A stretch of DNA of 35,308 nucleotides from Hyphococcus sp. (GCA_021776315.1 JAJFGD010000036.1:1-35308), one strand, 5' to 3'; counted from the stretch's first letter, positions 1 through 7,388 are shown. The notes: a model not told the origin generated them from the sequence alone. Made by a program: numbers and translations.

Positions 1-82
1 CTTGCAGTAGTTTCGGTATTGCAGTGCGGTCTTATGTCAGAGATTGTATTGAAATAACCGCTTTCGCGGCGCTTCACGGTGA

Positions 83-108
83 CCCAATCTAGTATCGTAG
101 ATTGTGGG
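83..108. repeat. Inverted repeat upstream of yjhX
   Basis: CCCAATCT at 83-90 is mirrored by AGATTG-t-GGG at 99-108, with an 8-base spacer and one bulged T. It ends 48 bases before the yjhX start codon. It could be an operator or a leader hairpin. The sequence alone cannot tell these apart. Confidence 0.4.
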
Positions 109-156
109 ATGGCCTGTTGACGCGCCCGGTTTTTGATTTCAATCGGACAATTTTCA

Positions 157-417
157 ATGAACATTTCGAAGGCGGAGCAGCGAACGCTCCATGTACTCGC
201 GCGTGGGGGTGCGATTTTTGTAGAGAAGAACGAAAAAGGTAAAATCGTTAAAGTCGATTGCGCAAGCCCGGAAGGGTGGGTGCTTGCTGACTGCACATTG
301 GCGGTGTTTTTAAAACTCAAAAGACGACGGCTGGTCTGCTCCACGAATAGTGGACCATATCGTGCAACCATGAAGGGAAGAAAATCCGTGCGCGCGCAAT
401 TGGATAACCGTGCTTGA
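157..417 (+). CDS. yjhX: YjhX family (UPF0386) toxin-like protein
   Basis: This is an 86-residue protein of the YjhX/UPF0386 family. The family hallmark EQRTLHVLA lies near the N-terminus (residues 7-15). LADCTLAVF in the middle and VRAQLDNR at the C-terminus are also typical. I chose the ATG at 157 because family members begin M-N-x-S-x-x-EQRTL; a TTG at 133 in the same frame would add eight atypical residues. In E. coli, YjhX is described as the toxin of a pair with YjhQ, a GNAT-type antitoxin. No acetyltransferase gene lies next to it here, although the left side is cut by the window. The length equals the usual family length. The physiological role is not known with certainty. Confidence 0.88.
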   Translation: MNISKAEQRTLHVLARGGAIFVEKNEKGKIVKVDCASPEGWVLADCTLAVFLKLKRRRLVCSTNSGPYRATMKGRKSVRAQLDNRA

Positions 418-434
418 GGGGTTAGAAAAAAGGA

Positions 435-459
435 AGGGTGCAATCGGGTATTGCGCCCT
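435..459. terminator. Stem-loop after yjhX, possible terminator
   Basis: AGGGTGCAAT pairs with ATTGCGCCCT (one G-T wobble) around a 5-base loop, starting 18 bases after the yjhX stop codon. On the plus strand no T-run follows. Read on the minus strand the stem is followed by TCCTTTTTT. Its orientation as an intrinsic terminator is therefore uncertain. Confidence 0.4.
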
Positions 460-570
460 CTCAAAAAAGTAACATCCGTTCCTCATATCATTGGATCGCG
501 CACCCTGATATTGAGAATAGGCCGAATGCTCGGTTCGTAAGCCGTGTTGGTGTTTGAATGGGAGTATTTT

Positions 571-1524
571 ATGCTGGTGAGAATTGTTAGTGTATGGTGC
601 ATAGTGACAAGTTCATTGTTGCTTTCCTCCCCTTCAATCGCACAAGACCAACGTTGTCCTAGCCAACTTTATGCGAGTGGGTTTGATGGCAAGCCCCTTG
701 GCGGATCCAAGCAGCGCCTTATCGATGCGGTTCAACGCGGTGAGGCTATTCGTATCGGTTGGGACATTGATTTTGACGAGGATGGAGAAAGCGACCTTTC
801 CCATTGGGCAGACGCTGAATTTTTATCCGTATGGGAAGGGGAGGTATTTACACAAGTCACCGCCATACATCGTCAACGCCCCATTCGTGGTGAGGGTGAG
901 GTCCGCCTGCCAGGCCCATTTACTGAGTGGCGTGGGCTGCTCGGAACAAATGGGTTAATCATGGGATCGTTGAGCGATTCAGAGCCGGGGGCGGGTCGTT
1001 CTGTGCAAATGTTTTGGTGCGCCGCCCGACCTATAAAACCTACGTGGACGCCTGTTTATAAAAATGGGCGTAATGGGGAGGCCCTTGAAGGCTCAAAGAA
1101 ACGTTTGTTTGCTGCTATACGCGCAGGTCATCCAATACAAGTAGGATGGGGATTAGCGCGGGATGTCGCGGGTGCACAAAAGTCCGTTGAACATATAGTG
1201 TCGCCGGTTTTTCTGACAATTGTTGATGGGCAAGAAATTTCCGCACAATTGCCGGAACACATTGCTGCAAAGAGTTATTGGGACATTGATCAAGCGCTCT
1301 TTGACGAACCCGCCGTCATGTGGCGTGGCATGTTGACGTCCAAAGGTGTTTTCGATGCGGTGTGGGTCAATCGCGCCACTGGTAGTATCGTGCGCCGTGC
1401 GCCGCAACGTGCAGTGATGACGTGGTATGTACAAGATGTGGCTCCTCAATCGACGCCGTCACTTGCAATTCCAGATGGTGTCACGGCCGATCCTGAAAGA
1501 CGTGACGACCGATTGCCGCAATGA
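571..1524 (+). CDS. Secreted protein with two tandem repeats, unknown function
   Basis: I do not recognise this 317-residue protein. The ATG at 571, preceded by GGGAG, gives a clear signal peptide (residues 1-24, ending SIAQ), so the product is probably periplasmic or exported. The mature part is an internal duplication. Residues 33-64 and 162-193 share the pattern Y-x-x-G-x-x-G-x-x-L-x-GSK-x-RL-x-x-A-x-x-x-G-x-x-I-x-x-GW. Each copy continues with a strand-like stretch, then WRG-[LM]-L (120-124, 251-255), and ends in an aromatic FW or TWY element near 148 and 284. Repeat 1 has an acidic DFDEDGESD segment (67-75) that could bind a cation; repeat 2 lacks it. A GTG at 544 is in frame but would spoil the signal peptide. 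The next gene follows in the same direction but has its own candidate promoter. Confidence 0.75.
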   Translation: MLVRIVSVWCIVTSSLLLSSPSIAQDQRCPSQLYASGFDGKPLGGSKQRLIDAVQRGEAIRIGWDIDFDEDGESDLSHWADAEFLSVWEGEVFTQVTAIHRQRPIRGEGEVRLPGPFTEWRGLLGTNGLIMGSLSDSEPGAGRSVQMFWCAARPIKPTWTPVYKNGRNGEALEGSKKRLFAAIRAGHPIQVGWGLARDVAGAQKSVEHIVSPVFLTIVDGQEISAQLPEHIAAKSYWDIDQALFDEPAVMWRGMLTSKGVFDAVWVNRATGSIVRRAPQRAVMTWYVQDVAPQSTPSLAIPDGVTADPERRDDRLPQ

Positions 1525-1564
1525 CTATTATCACCATGATCCGTTGAGTGCCGTTTTGGCAGGC

Positions 1565-1592
1565 TTTGGAAAGACGCGTTCTCTGCTATATT
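1565..1592 (+). promoter_or_regulatory. Candidate sigma-70-type promoter of the serine hydrolase
   Basis: TTTGGA (1565-1570) and TATATT (1587-1592) are separated by 16 bases and lie 27 bases before the ATG at 1619. The match is by eye only. Confidence 0.35.
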
Positions 1593-1618
1593 AATTTTGT
1601 GATTGATTGAGGTTTCAA

Positions 1619-3559
1619 ATGAGAAGTTTGTTTTTTTTGGTAGCGATGTCATTGCTGCCAGGGTTGAGTGTTGCGCAGGTACCGGATGCGGCACCTTCTG
1701 TGCCAGTCGAATTGGTAGAGCTTGTGGCTTTTGAACCGACCCGGGAAGAGGCTGTGTTCGAGGCTTTTGTCGATGGCGTCGTTGCTGCCCATATGCGTGA
1801 GCATGATATTCCGGGAACCTCGGTCAGCATTGTCAAAGATGGAAAAGTTCTTTTTGCCAAGGGGTATGGATATACTGACCTTGAGGCGGCGTCGCGTGCT
1901 AACGGTGAGGAATCACTCTTTCGGATTGGCTCAGTTTCAAAGACTTTCATCTGGACCGCGGTCATGATGTTGGTTGAGCGCGGTGCCATCGATCTGGATG
2001 CAGATGTAAATACTTATTTGGATGGGATTGTTATCCCTGAGAAATTTGGTGCGCCAGTGACCATGAACCATTTGATGGCACACCGCGCTGGTTTTGAAGA
2101 CTCATTTGGCGTTTTCACGATCCCACGAGAGGGCGATATTTCACTAACGGAGGCGTTAAATAAAAATATGCCAGCGCGGGTTTATGCGCCGGGCGCGCGT
2201 ACGTCCTATTCGAATTGGGGCTCGGCTCTTGCTGCAAAAATTATTGAGGATGTCACCGGTGAAACTTACGCAGATTTTCTTTTTCTTGAAATATTAAATC
2301 CGCTGGGCATGTCATCCACAGCGCTTTCCGGTCCAGCCACAATGCCCAGCGCTTTGCGCGCAAGGTTATCGAAGGGATATGAACTAAAGGCGGGCGGGCT
2401 TGTCGAGGCTGAGCTGATGAATATCGGTCCCTATGCCCCAGCAGGGGCGATGAGTATGTCTGCAGCAGATATGGCCCGTTGGATGCAACTACATTTAGGC
2501 GCTGGGTCACTAGATGGTGTGCGTCTGATGACACCACAAACTCATGCAACTATGTGGTCACGGGCATTCACAGACCGCGCCGCCGGAGCAGATCTCGCCC
2601 ATGGTTTTTTCTCTCGGAATTATCGCGGTTATGACGCATATGGACATGGTGGTGCGACGGCCGCGTTTTTTACCTATATGGATTTGATACCGAGCTTGAA
2701 TGTCGGTATTTATATTTCACAAAATGCGACGACAGACCGAACCTTGGTGTCCGACCTTTCTCAACTGGTCATTGATCACCTGGTGGATCATAGCGAGACC
2801 ACTGTCGTCGATGCCGATGATCTGGCCATTGCCCGCGCAGGCGATGCGGCGGGGAGTTATTTGGCAAACCGGCGCAGCTTTACGCAGTTTGAAAAAGCAT
2901 TCGCATTAACCGCGGCAACAAAAGTCAGCGCAGGCGACAATGGCTCAATAATCGTAACGAATGGCAACGGGCCGATGCTTTATGAACCGGTACGCAATGC
3001 ACCAGACATTTACGAGAATCGTCATGGTGGACGCGTGAGTTTTGGGCGAGATGACAGTGGGAAGGTCACTCACCTTTCGGGAACTATGGGTGTGCATTCC
3101 TCGGATCGTATTTCGTTTTTGGCGCAATCGATTTTGTTCAATGTCACCGTTGGCGCTGCAGTGTTTTTTGCTTTGACCACTCTAGTTGGTGCCTGGCGGC
3201 GTCAGGGTCGCGAAGTGGTGCAAACAAATACTGGAAAAATGTTAGGTCTTGGAGCCTTTGCAGGCACCATCATTCTATTTGGCTTGGTTGCTGGCTTCGC
3301 CGCCATGCTAGCGAGAATGGGTTCACTTGGAGTTGCTGATTTGGTCAATTATCCGTTGCCGATAATCACGATGTTTCGCATGATTGCTACACTGTTTGTT
3401 GTGGCCACGGTTGTCGCAATAGGCAGCTTATTTCCCGTTTGGCGTGGATCAGGCTGGAGCGTTTGGCGCAAAAGTCATCACACGGTGTTTGTATTGGCGC
3501 TTGGGGCGCTCGCCTTTATGCTGATCCAATGGAAGTTTGTTTTTGCTGCGACCGCCTAA
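1619..3559 (+). CDS. Serine hydrolase, class C beta-lactamase fold, with C-terminal membrane domain
   Basis: This 646-residue protein has a signal peptide (1-20, ending VAQ) and a beta-lactamase/D-Ala-D-Ala peptidase domain (PF00144) over about residues 45-390. The catalytic signatures are present: SVSK at 105-108 (nucleophile Ser105, Lys108), YSN at 197-199 and HGG at 343-345. After a linker of about 110 residues the C-terminus carries four predicted membrane helices (about 505-525, 543-564, 582-605, 621-640). The catalytic domain would then sit in the periplasm, tethered to the inner membrane. Such proteins are usually peptidases or esterases; true beta-lactamase activity cannot be inferred. 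The ATG at 1619 has a TGAGG ribosome site. An upstream in-frame TTG at 1607 overlaps that site and is less likely. The gene converges on the YmdB-like gene with a 10-base gap. Confidence 0.88.
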   Translation: MRSLFFLVAMSLLPGLSVAQVPDAAPSVPVELVELVAFEPTREEAVFEAFVDGVVAAHMREHDIPGTSVSIVKDGKVLFAKGYGYTDLEAASRANGEESLFRIGSVSKTFIWTAVMMLVERGAIDLDADVNTYLDGIVIPEKFGAPVTMNHLMAHRAGFEDSFGVFTIPREGDISLTEALNKNMPARVYAPGARTSYSNWGSALAAKIIEDVTGETYADFLFLEILNPLGMSSTALSGPATMPSALRARLSKGYELKAGGLVEAELMNIGPYAPAGAMSMSAADMARWMQLHLGAGSLDGVRLMTPQTHATMWSRAFTDRAAGADLAHGFFSRNYRGYDAYGHGGATAAFFTYMDLIPSLNVGIYISQNATTDRTLVSDLSQLVIDHLVDHSETTVVDADDLAIARAGDAAGSYLANRRSFTQFEKAFALTAATKVSAGDNGSIIVTNGNGPMLYEPVRNAPDIYENRHGGRVSFGRDDSGKVTHLSGTMGVHSSDRISFLAQSILFNVTVGAAVFFALTTLVGAWRRQGREVVQTNTGKMLGLGAFAGTIILFGLVAGFAAMLARMGSLGVADLVNYPLPIITMFRMIATLFVVATVVAIGSLFPVWRGSGWSVWRKSHHTVFVLALGALAFMLIQWKFVFAATA

Positions 3560-3569
3560 ATGGACGGCG

Positions 3570-4403
3570 TCAAAAATCTGGCCGGATTTCTCGTAGGCGG
3601 CCACCTGTACGCAGAGCGCTAACGGATGTGGCGAGACCGGTTTTTGAATCGGTCTCCGTCACAACACCACAAATGGTGGCGGCACCTGCTGCTGGTGTAA
3701 ATCGACCGCCCGGAATTTTGGTTACAAAGCGATGAAGCGGTTCTGTTTTCTCCATCCCAATGACGCTGTCATAGTCGCCACACATGCCTAGGTCAGTGAT
3801 ATAGGCTGTGCCGTGGGTGAGGATCTGGTCATCGGCGGTCGGAACATGGGTGTGTGTGCCAACTACCAAGCTGACCCGACCATCTAGATGATGTCCCATG
3901 GAATATTTCTCGGACGTGGCCTCGGCATGAAAATCGACGATGACGGCGTCGGCTTCGCGGCCCAATTGTACGGCTGCGAGTTCACGGTCAACAGCGGCAC
4001 ACGGATCATCTACGGGGAACATCCCGCGCTGTCCTTGCACATGAATGACCAGAATATTGCGGCCTTGTGAATCTTGAAACATCGCACTGCCACGGCCGGG
4101 ATTTGATGGTGCGAAATTTGCCGGTCGCAACAATCTAGGTTCCCGGTCAAAGATCGCGATATCATCGCGTTGGTCATAGGCATGGTTGCCGGTCGTCAAA
4201 ACATCGGCACCTGCATCAAAAAGTTCTTCACATATCCGTGGTGTTACGCCAAATCCACCAGCGGCGTTTTCTGCATTCACGACAATGAAATCGAGATTTA
4301 GATCACGGCGCAAACGCGGCAAACGCTCAACAACGGTCGTACGCCCGCTGCGACCTACGATGTCGCCAAAAACTGCAATTCGCAAACCGTGCCCCGCTTT
4401 CAT
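3570..4403 (-). CDS. ymdB: YmdB-family (TIGR00282) metallophosphoesterase
   Basis: This 277-residue protein belongs to the YmdB/TIGR00282 calcineurin-like phosphoesterases; the B. subtilis member hydrolyses 2',3'-cyclic nucleotides. Metal-binding motifs are visible in order: FGDIVG near the start, VNAENAAGGFG, TTGNHAYD, a DFHAEATSEK segment, and GTHTHVPTAD followed by YITDLGMCGDYDSVIG. The ATG at 4403 places the conserved R-I-A-V-FGD strand at the usual distance from the start; a longer in-frame reading to 4454 would run into the upstream gene. It lies 31 bases behind the 5-formyl-THF cyclo-ligase gene on the same strand. That pair, downstream of 6S RNA, is an arrangement I associate with alphaproteobacteria. 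Co-transcription is likely. Confidence 0.9.
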   Translation of the reverse strand: MKAGHGLRIAVFGDIVGRSGRTTVVERLPRLRRDLNLDFIVVNAENAAGGFGVTPRICEELFDAGADVLTTGNHAYDQRDDIAIFDREPRLLRPANFAPSNPGRGSAMFQDSQGRNILVIHVQGQRGMFPVDDPCAAVDRELAAVQLGREADAVIVDFHAEATSEKYSMGHHLDGRVSLVVGTHTHVPTADDQILTHGTAYITDLGMCGDYDSVIGMEKTEPLHRFVTKIPGGRFTPAAGAATICGVVTETDSKTGLATSVSALRTGGRLREIRPDF

Positions 4404-4434
4404 TACCCACTTTTGGTCCGGAAACTGCTTTAGG

Positions 4435-4998
4435 TTAGCAGCGGTTCGCCCCACGTTCCGTGACGACCCAGTCCAGTGGTTGATCTAGGGGGGAGAGGGG
4501 GAGGTCGTCAACTTCTTGCGCCCCAAATGCATAGCCGACTGCTAAAACTGGACCGGCATCGCGTGCTGCTAAGAGCGTTCGGTCATAATATCCGCCGCCA
4601 TAGCCAAGCCGCCCACCATCTCTTGTGAATGCCAGGAGGGGGGCAATGATGATTTGCGGCGCGACGACGGCCGCTGATTCATCAGGAACAAGCTCCCCAT
4701 AAGCACCATCAATAAGCGCATCACCAGGTGAATAGGCACGAAAGGCTAGTGGTTGATTTTTTTTGACGACCACGGGAAGCGCGATTTTTAAGTCCCGTTC
4801 AAGCAGCGCTGCCGCAAGGGGTTCTGTATCGAGCTCATCACCAATGGGGTAATAGAGGGAAACCGTGCTCGCATCGTTCAAAGGTATCGATGCAATGAAA
4901 TTTCGTGCCGCATGGTTTGCCGCATCAGATCTTGCTTTCGCCGCTTCGCGACGTTCAGCTTTCATGCGTTCACGCAATAGCTGTTTCGGATTAAACAT
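4435..4998 (-). CDS. ygfA: 5-formyltetrahydrofolate cyclo-ligase
   Basis: The protein has 187 residues and catalyses ATP-dependent conversion of 5-formyl-THF to 5,10-methenyl-THF in one-carbon metabolism. The N-terminal basic helix (K-x-x-LR-x-x-M-K-A-x-R), the VSLYYPIGDELDT segment and the signature LGYGGGYYDRTL near the C-terminus are diagnostic. The ATG at 4998 was chosen. A TTG at 5019 would add MLPPITP, which the family does not need, and no clear Shine-Dalgarno separates the two. The 6S RNA gene lies immediately upstream on the same strand, the classic ssrS-ygfA linkage also found in E. coli. The YmdB-like gene follows after 31 bases. Confidence 0.93.
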   Translation of the reverse strand: MFNPKQLLRERMKAERREAAKARSDAANHAARNFIASIPLNDASTVSLYYPIGDELDTEPLAAALLERDLKIALPVVVKKNQPLAFRAYSPGDALIDGAYGELVPDESAAVVAPQIIIAPLLAFTRDGGRLGYGGGYYDRTLLAARDAGPVLAVGYAFGAQEVDDLPLSPLDQPLDWVVTERGANRC

Positions 4999-5047
4999 TG
5001 GCGTGATGGGCGGCAGCAACGCAAAAACCCTTGGGTAGATTTAGTTC

Positions 5048-5203
5048 AAAAAACGCCGCCCTGGCCGTCGGATCTATTGTTCGCCCTGGACCCTAAGGTA
5101 CAGGTGGGCACCGCATGAGAAGGGCCACGGCCCAAACCAGAGACAGCTCCCGATAGAAGAGATAAGGCCCCGGGGAATGTCATCCTGACGGGCCGGGCAG
5201 CCA
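5048..5203 (-). ncRNA. ssrS: 6S RNA
   Basis: Read on the minus strand, the 5' part (CTGCCCGGCCCGTCAGG, ending near 5203) pairs with the 3' part (CCGACGGCCAGGGCGG, near 5056-5071), giving the long closing stem of 6S RNA. Between them are elements I recognise from alphaproteobacterial 6S: ACATTCCCCGGGGC, CTTATCTC, GGGAGCTGTC, then GCGGTGCCCACCTGTACC and GGTCCAGGGCGAAC. The closing stem is followed by T6 (5048-5053), a plausible terminator. 6S RNA binds the housekeeping RNA polymerase holoenzyme and mimics an open promoter. Its place just upstream of 5-formyl-THF cyclo-ligase supports the call. The exact ends are estimates. An open reading frame overlaps the region but is not credible. Confidence 0.88.
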
Positions 5204-5207
5204 ATTG

Positions 5208-5236
5208 AAAATAGGGTGCGTAATGCTTGTCGTAAA
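5208..5236 (-). promoter_or_regulatory. Candidate promoter of 6S RNA
   Basis: On the minus strand TTTACG (5231-5236) and TATTTT (5208-5213) are 17 bases apart. Transcription would start close to the 5' end of the 6S closing stem. Each hexamer matches consensus at 4 of 6 positions. Confidence 0.45.
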
Positions 5237-5289
5237 GAGGTGCCGGTCGGAAATATATTCCGAAACAGTCCCTGATCATGGGTGTGGTT

Positions 5290-5586
5290 TCAGTTTGGTG
5301 ACTTAACGGACCGAGGCGCAGGGCTTTTTGTGCTTGTTGGGGACTGACCCATATTGCGCCAGCTCGGATACAGCAAGCAGCCAAGAAACGAAAAAGACGC
5401 CGCGACAAGAAGAGCTAACGCGAAAATTCCGCCACCGAGGTCGCCTAACCAATTCGCTACAAGGCACGTCGAGGCGATAATCAGGTAAGGGTAAACTGGC
5501 GGATCTTGGGTAATGTGTCGATGAACGAATAACGACATCGATGCCACCAATAAGGCCAATGAAAATACGTCAAAAATCGAAACCAT
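5290..5586 (-). CDS. Small membrane protein, possibly XrtV-sorting-accessory-like
   Basis: This 98-residue protein has an ATG at 5586 preceded by GGGAG at good spacing, so it is probably translated. It has two or three hydrophobic segments (about residues 4-20, 32-46, 50-72). The pattern I-[FY]-D at the start, LF-x-x-R, then acid-P, YL, and C-x-VAN-[WY]-LG-[DN] resembles small proteins annotated as XrtV sorting system accessory proteins, as I recall them. No exosortase or PEP-CTERM-type gene is in the window to support this. The C-terminal tail (from about residue 78) is polar, rich in Ser, Pro and Lys, and may be non-conserved. The gene lies about 55 bases upstream of the 6S RNA promoter; the more usual neighbour there would be zapA. 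Confidence 0.55.
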   Translation of the reverse strand: MVSIFDVFSLALLVASMSLFVHRHITQDPPVYPYLIIASTCLVANWLGDLGGGIFALALLVAASFSFLGCLLYPSWRNMGQSPTSTKSPAPRSVKSPN

Positions 5587-5812
5587 GACTCATACTCCCG
5601 AAAGAAGACAGTAGAGCAATTAATGTTGAATATTCTCTAAATTGCGAACAGCGCATCATGCCGTCATTTGCCGAATAAGCAGAGAGAAATATGGAAAGAA
5701 AAACAGGAATTTGGATGATTACCGAAAAATGAATTTTCGTTGTCGCATATCGGTGATAACTAAGACGGGTCGGACACAATTGCGTTAGTGAAATATATTC
5801 CGTCGGCTTACA

Positions 5813-6379
5813 CTAAGATTCTTGGAAACGATAAAAGCCGATTTGTGTGTCGCCATATTTGCGACGGTCGAATTCATCAAACCCGCCACATTGAACGGGC
5901 GTTTCAGTCGCCGCCTGCTCAACGATGATAAGTGCCCCTGGCGAAAGCCAGCCACCACTATCCAACGTTTCCAAAGCAGGTGCCGCCAGCTCTTTGTGGT
6001 AGGGGGGATCAAGAAAAGCGAGATTAAAAGGTTGACCGCTGCTGGCTGGTTTATCACCGAGTGCTGATGCTGAGCGCCGGTGAATGCGTGTGCACCCAAA
6101 TAGGCCAAGGGCCTCGATGTTATCGCGAATAGCACCGCGCGCAGCGGTGTCTGTGTCAACAAATAAACACCATGCGGCACCGCGAGAAAGCGCTTCAATT
6201 CCAAGGGCACCCGAGCCGGCAAATAAATCGATGACCCGCGCGCCGTCGAAATCGATATCGTCGCGCGACGATAAAATATTGAAAAGGGATTCGCGTGTGC
6301 GGTCAGTCGTTGGCCTCGATACCGTGCCTTTTGGTGCGATGATCCGCCTACCGCTGAATGAGCCGCCGATAATTCGCAT
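5813..6379 (-). CDS. rsmD: 16S rRNA (guanine(966)-N2)-methyltransferase RsmD
   Basis: This 188-residue protein methylates G966 of 16S rRNA with S-adenosylmethionine during 30S assembly. Signatures: MRIIGGSFSGRRI at the start, RPTTDRTRESLFNIL, SAM-binding motif I DLFAGSGALGIEALSRGA, and the catalytic motif DPPY (N-methyltransferase type). Its length is typical. The ATG at 6377-6379 shares one base with the TAA of the upstream DUF4169 gene (TAATG), so translation is probably coupled. It is the last gene of the rluB - DUF4169 - rsmD unit. About 230 bases without an identified gene follow before the small membrane protein gene on the same strand. Confidence 0.95.
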   Translation of the reverse strand: MRIIGGSFSGRRIIAPKGTVSRPTTDRTRESLFNILSSRDDIDFDGARVIDLFAGSGALGIEALSRGAAWCLFVDTDTAARGAIRDNIEALGLFGCTRIHRRSASALGDKPASSGQPFNLAFLDPPYHKELAAPALETLDSGGWLSPGALIIVEQAATETPVQCGGFDEFDRRKYGDTQIGFYRFQES

Positions 6380-6564
6380 TAGGTTTCGTCATTATCTAGT
6401 TTGTGCGCGTCAAGATGATGAGATGTTTCGCGGGCGTCACTTTCATCTTTTCTCTTCTGCTCTTTTGTGCGGCCAAATTTTGCGCGATTCTCTTCGGCAA
6501 GGATATCTGATTTCTCGCGTTTTTTCTTTTTCCGAAACTTATTGAGATTGACAACATTGTTCAC
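6379..6564 (-). CDS. DUF4169 family small basic protein
   Basis: This short, highly charged protein has about 61 residues and resembles DUF4169. It has VVNLNKFRKKKKR near the N-terminus, NRAKFGRTK in the middle and LDAHKLD at the C-terminus. The GTG at 6564 is the best start. It is preceded by GGAGA about 8 bases upstream and overlaps the stop of the rluB-type gene as GTGA, a standard coupled junction. A TTG at 6582 would start inside the upstream gene without need. The stop overlaps the rsmD ATG by one base. The molecular function of DUF4169 is not known. Its basic charge and position between two rRNA-modification genes fit an RNA- or ribosome-associated role, which is inference. Confidence 0.8.
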   Translation of the reverse strand: MNNVVNLNKFRKKKKREKSDILAEENRAKFGRTKEQKRKDESDARETSHHLDAHKLDNDET

Positions 6565-7328
6565 AATCCGATCTCCGTGCAAATTTTCTTGCCCAACTGT
6601 TCGCGCAGCTGTTTCCCAGGAATTTCCTCGATTGCTTCTTTGTTGAGTTTGCCAAGCTGGAAAGGCCCATAGGCGGTTCGGATTAGTCGGTTCACGTGAA
6701 GGTCAAGGTGGCGCATGAGTGTGCGCACTTCCCGATTTTTTCCTTCATTGATGGATAGGGTGATCCAAACATTGCCACCTTGATATTGGTCGAGCGTCGC
6801 CTTCACCGGTCCATATTCGATACCGTCGATTTCAACACCGTCTTTCAATCCATCAAGGCTGCGTTGTGAGGCTTTACCGTAAGCGCGCACGCGATAGCGT
6901 CGGGCCCAACCGGTTGAGGGGAGTTCTAGGCGACGGGCCAAATCGCCAGCATTGGTCAAAAGTAACAACCCTTCGGTGGTTAAATCGAGGCGACCAACAG
7001 AAATGACGCGTGGCAAACGCCCTTCAACCGCATCAAACACAGTTCTGCGTCCTTGCGGATCCTTGTGGGTTGTGACCAGACCGTCTGGCTTATGATATCG
7101 CCAAAGTCGCGGCGCAGCGGGCTTACTGATACGGGTCCCGTCGACACGGATGTCCATGTCGGGCGTGACCTTAAAAGCAGGCGTTGTCAGGACGTTTCCG
7201 TTGACCGAAACGATCCCTTGCTCAATCAGCTTTTCCGCCTCACGACGCGAGGCGACACCAGCACGAGCGAGGTATTTCGCAATACGTTCCCCGTCGCGTA
7301 GGTCGGCCTTTTGGTCATCATGCGTCAT
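6561..7328 (-). CDS. rluB: RluB/RsuA-family rRNA pseudouridine synthase
   Basis: The protein has 255 residues. An N-terminal S4 RNA-binding domain (about 14-60, RIAKYLARAGVASRREAEKLI) is followed by the RsuA/RluB/RluE/RluF catalytic domain. That domain contains the active-site motif GRLDLTTEGLLLLTN and the C-terminal signature NEGKNREVRTLMRHL. RluB in E. coli makes pseudouridine 2605 of 23S rRNA. Length and S4 domain fit RluB, but the exact target cannot be read from sequence. The ATG at 7328 has AAGGA 7 bases upstream. It heads the coupled unit with DUF4169 and rsmD and is divergent from the methyltransferase gene. A CtrA-like box overlaps its ribosome-binding region. Confidence 0.92.
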   Translation of the reverse strand: MTHDDQKADLRDGERIAKYLARAGVASRREAEKLIEQGIVSVNGNVLTTPAFKVTPDMDIRVDGTRISKPAAPRLWRYHKPDGLVTTHKDPQGRRTVFDAVEGRLPRVISVGRLDLTTEGLLLLTNAGDLARRLELPSTGWARRYRVRAYGKASQRSLDGLKDGVEIDGIEYGPVKATLDQYQGGNVWITLSINEGKNREVRTLMRHLDLHVNRLIRTAYGPFQLGKLNKEAIEEIPGKQLREQLGKKICTEIGL

Positions 7329-7342
7329 TAAGAAGTCCTTAA
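7328..7342. promoter_or_regulatory. CtrA-like box TTAA-N7-TTAA
   Basis: TTAAGAAGTCCTTAA fits the full CtrA recognition pattern. It covers the rluB ribosome site and lies 46 bases upstream of the methyltransferase ATG at 7389. Binding is not shown. Confidence 0.5.
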
Positions 7343-7388
7343 GTCTATCCGCTGTTTAGTGATGCTAATTGAACCTGGCGATGAGGCA

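Noticed and set aside
5046-5408. A 120-codon leftward open frame across the 6S region
   Set aside because: It lacks a ribosome site and family features and overlaps a well-supported 6S RNA and part of the small membrane protein gene.
5570-5779. Leftward 69-codon frame upstream of the small membrane protein
   Set aside because: It overlaps that gene's start and ribosome site and has no family features.
6084-6545. Rightward 153-codon frame opposite rsmD and DUF4169
   Set aside because: Both minus-strand genes are coupled and conserved; the plus-strand frame starts mid-gene and has no domain.
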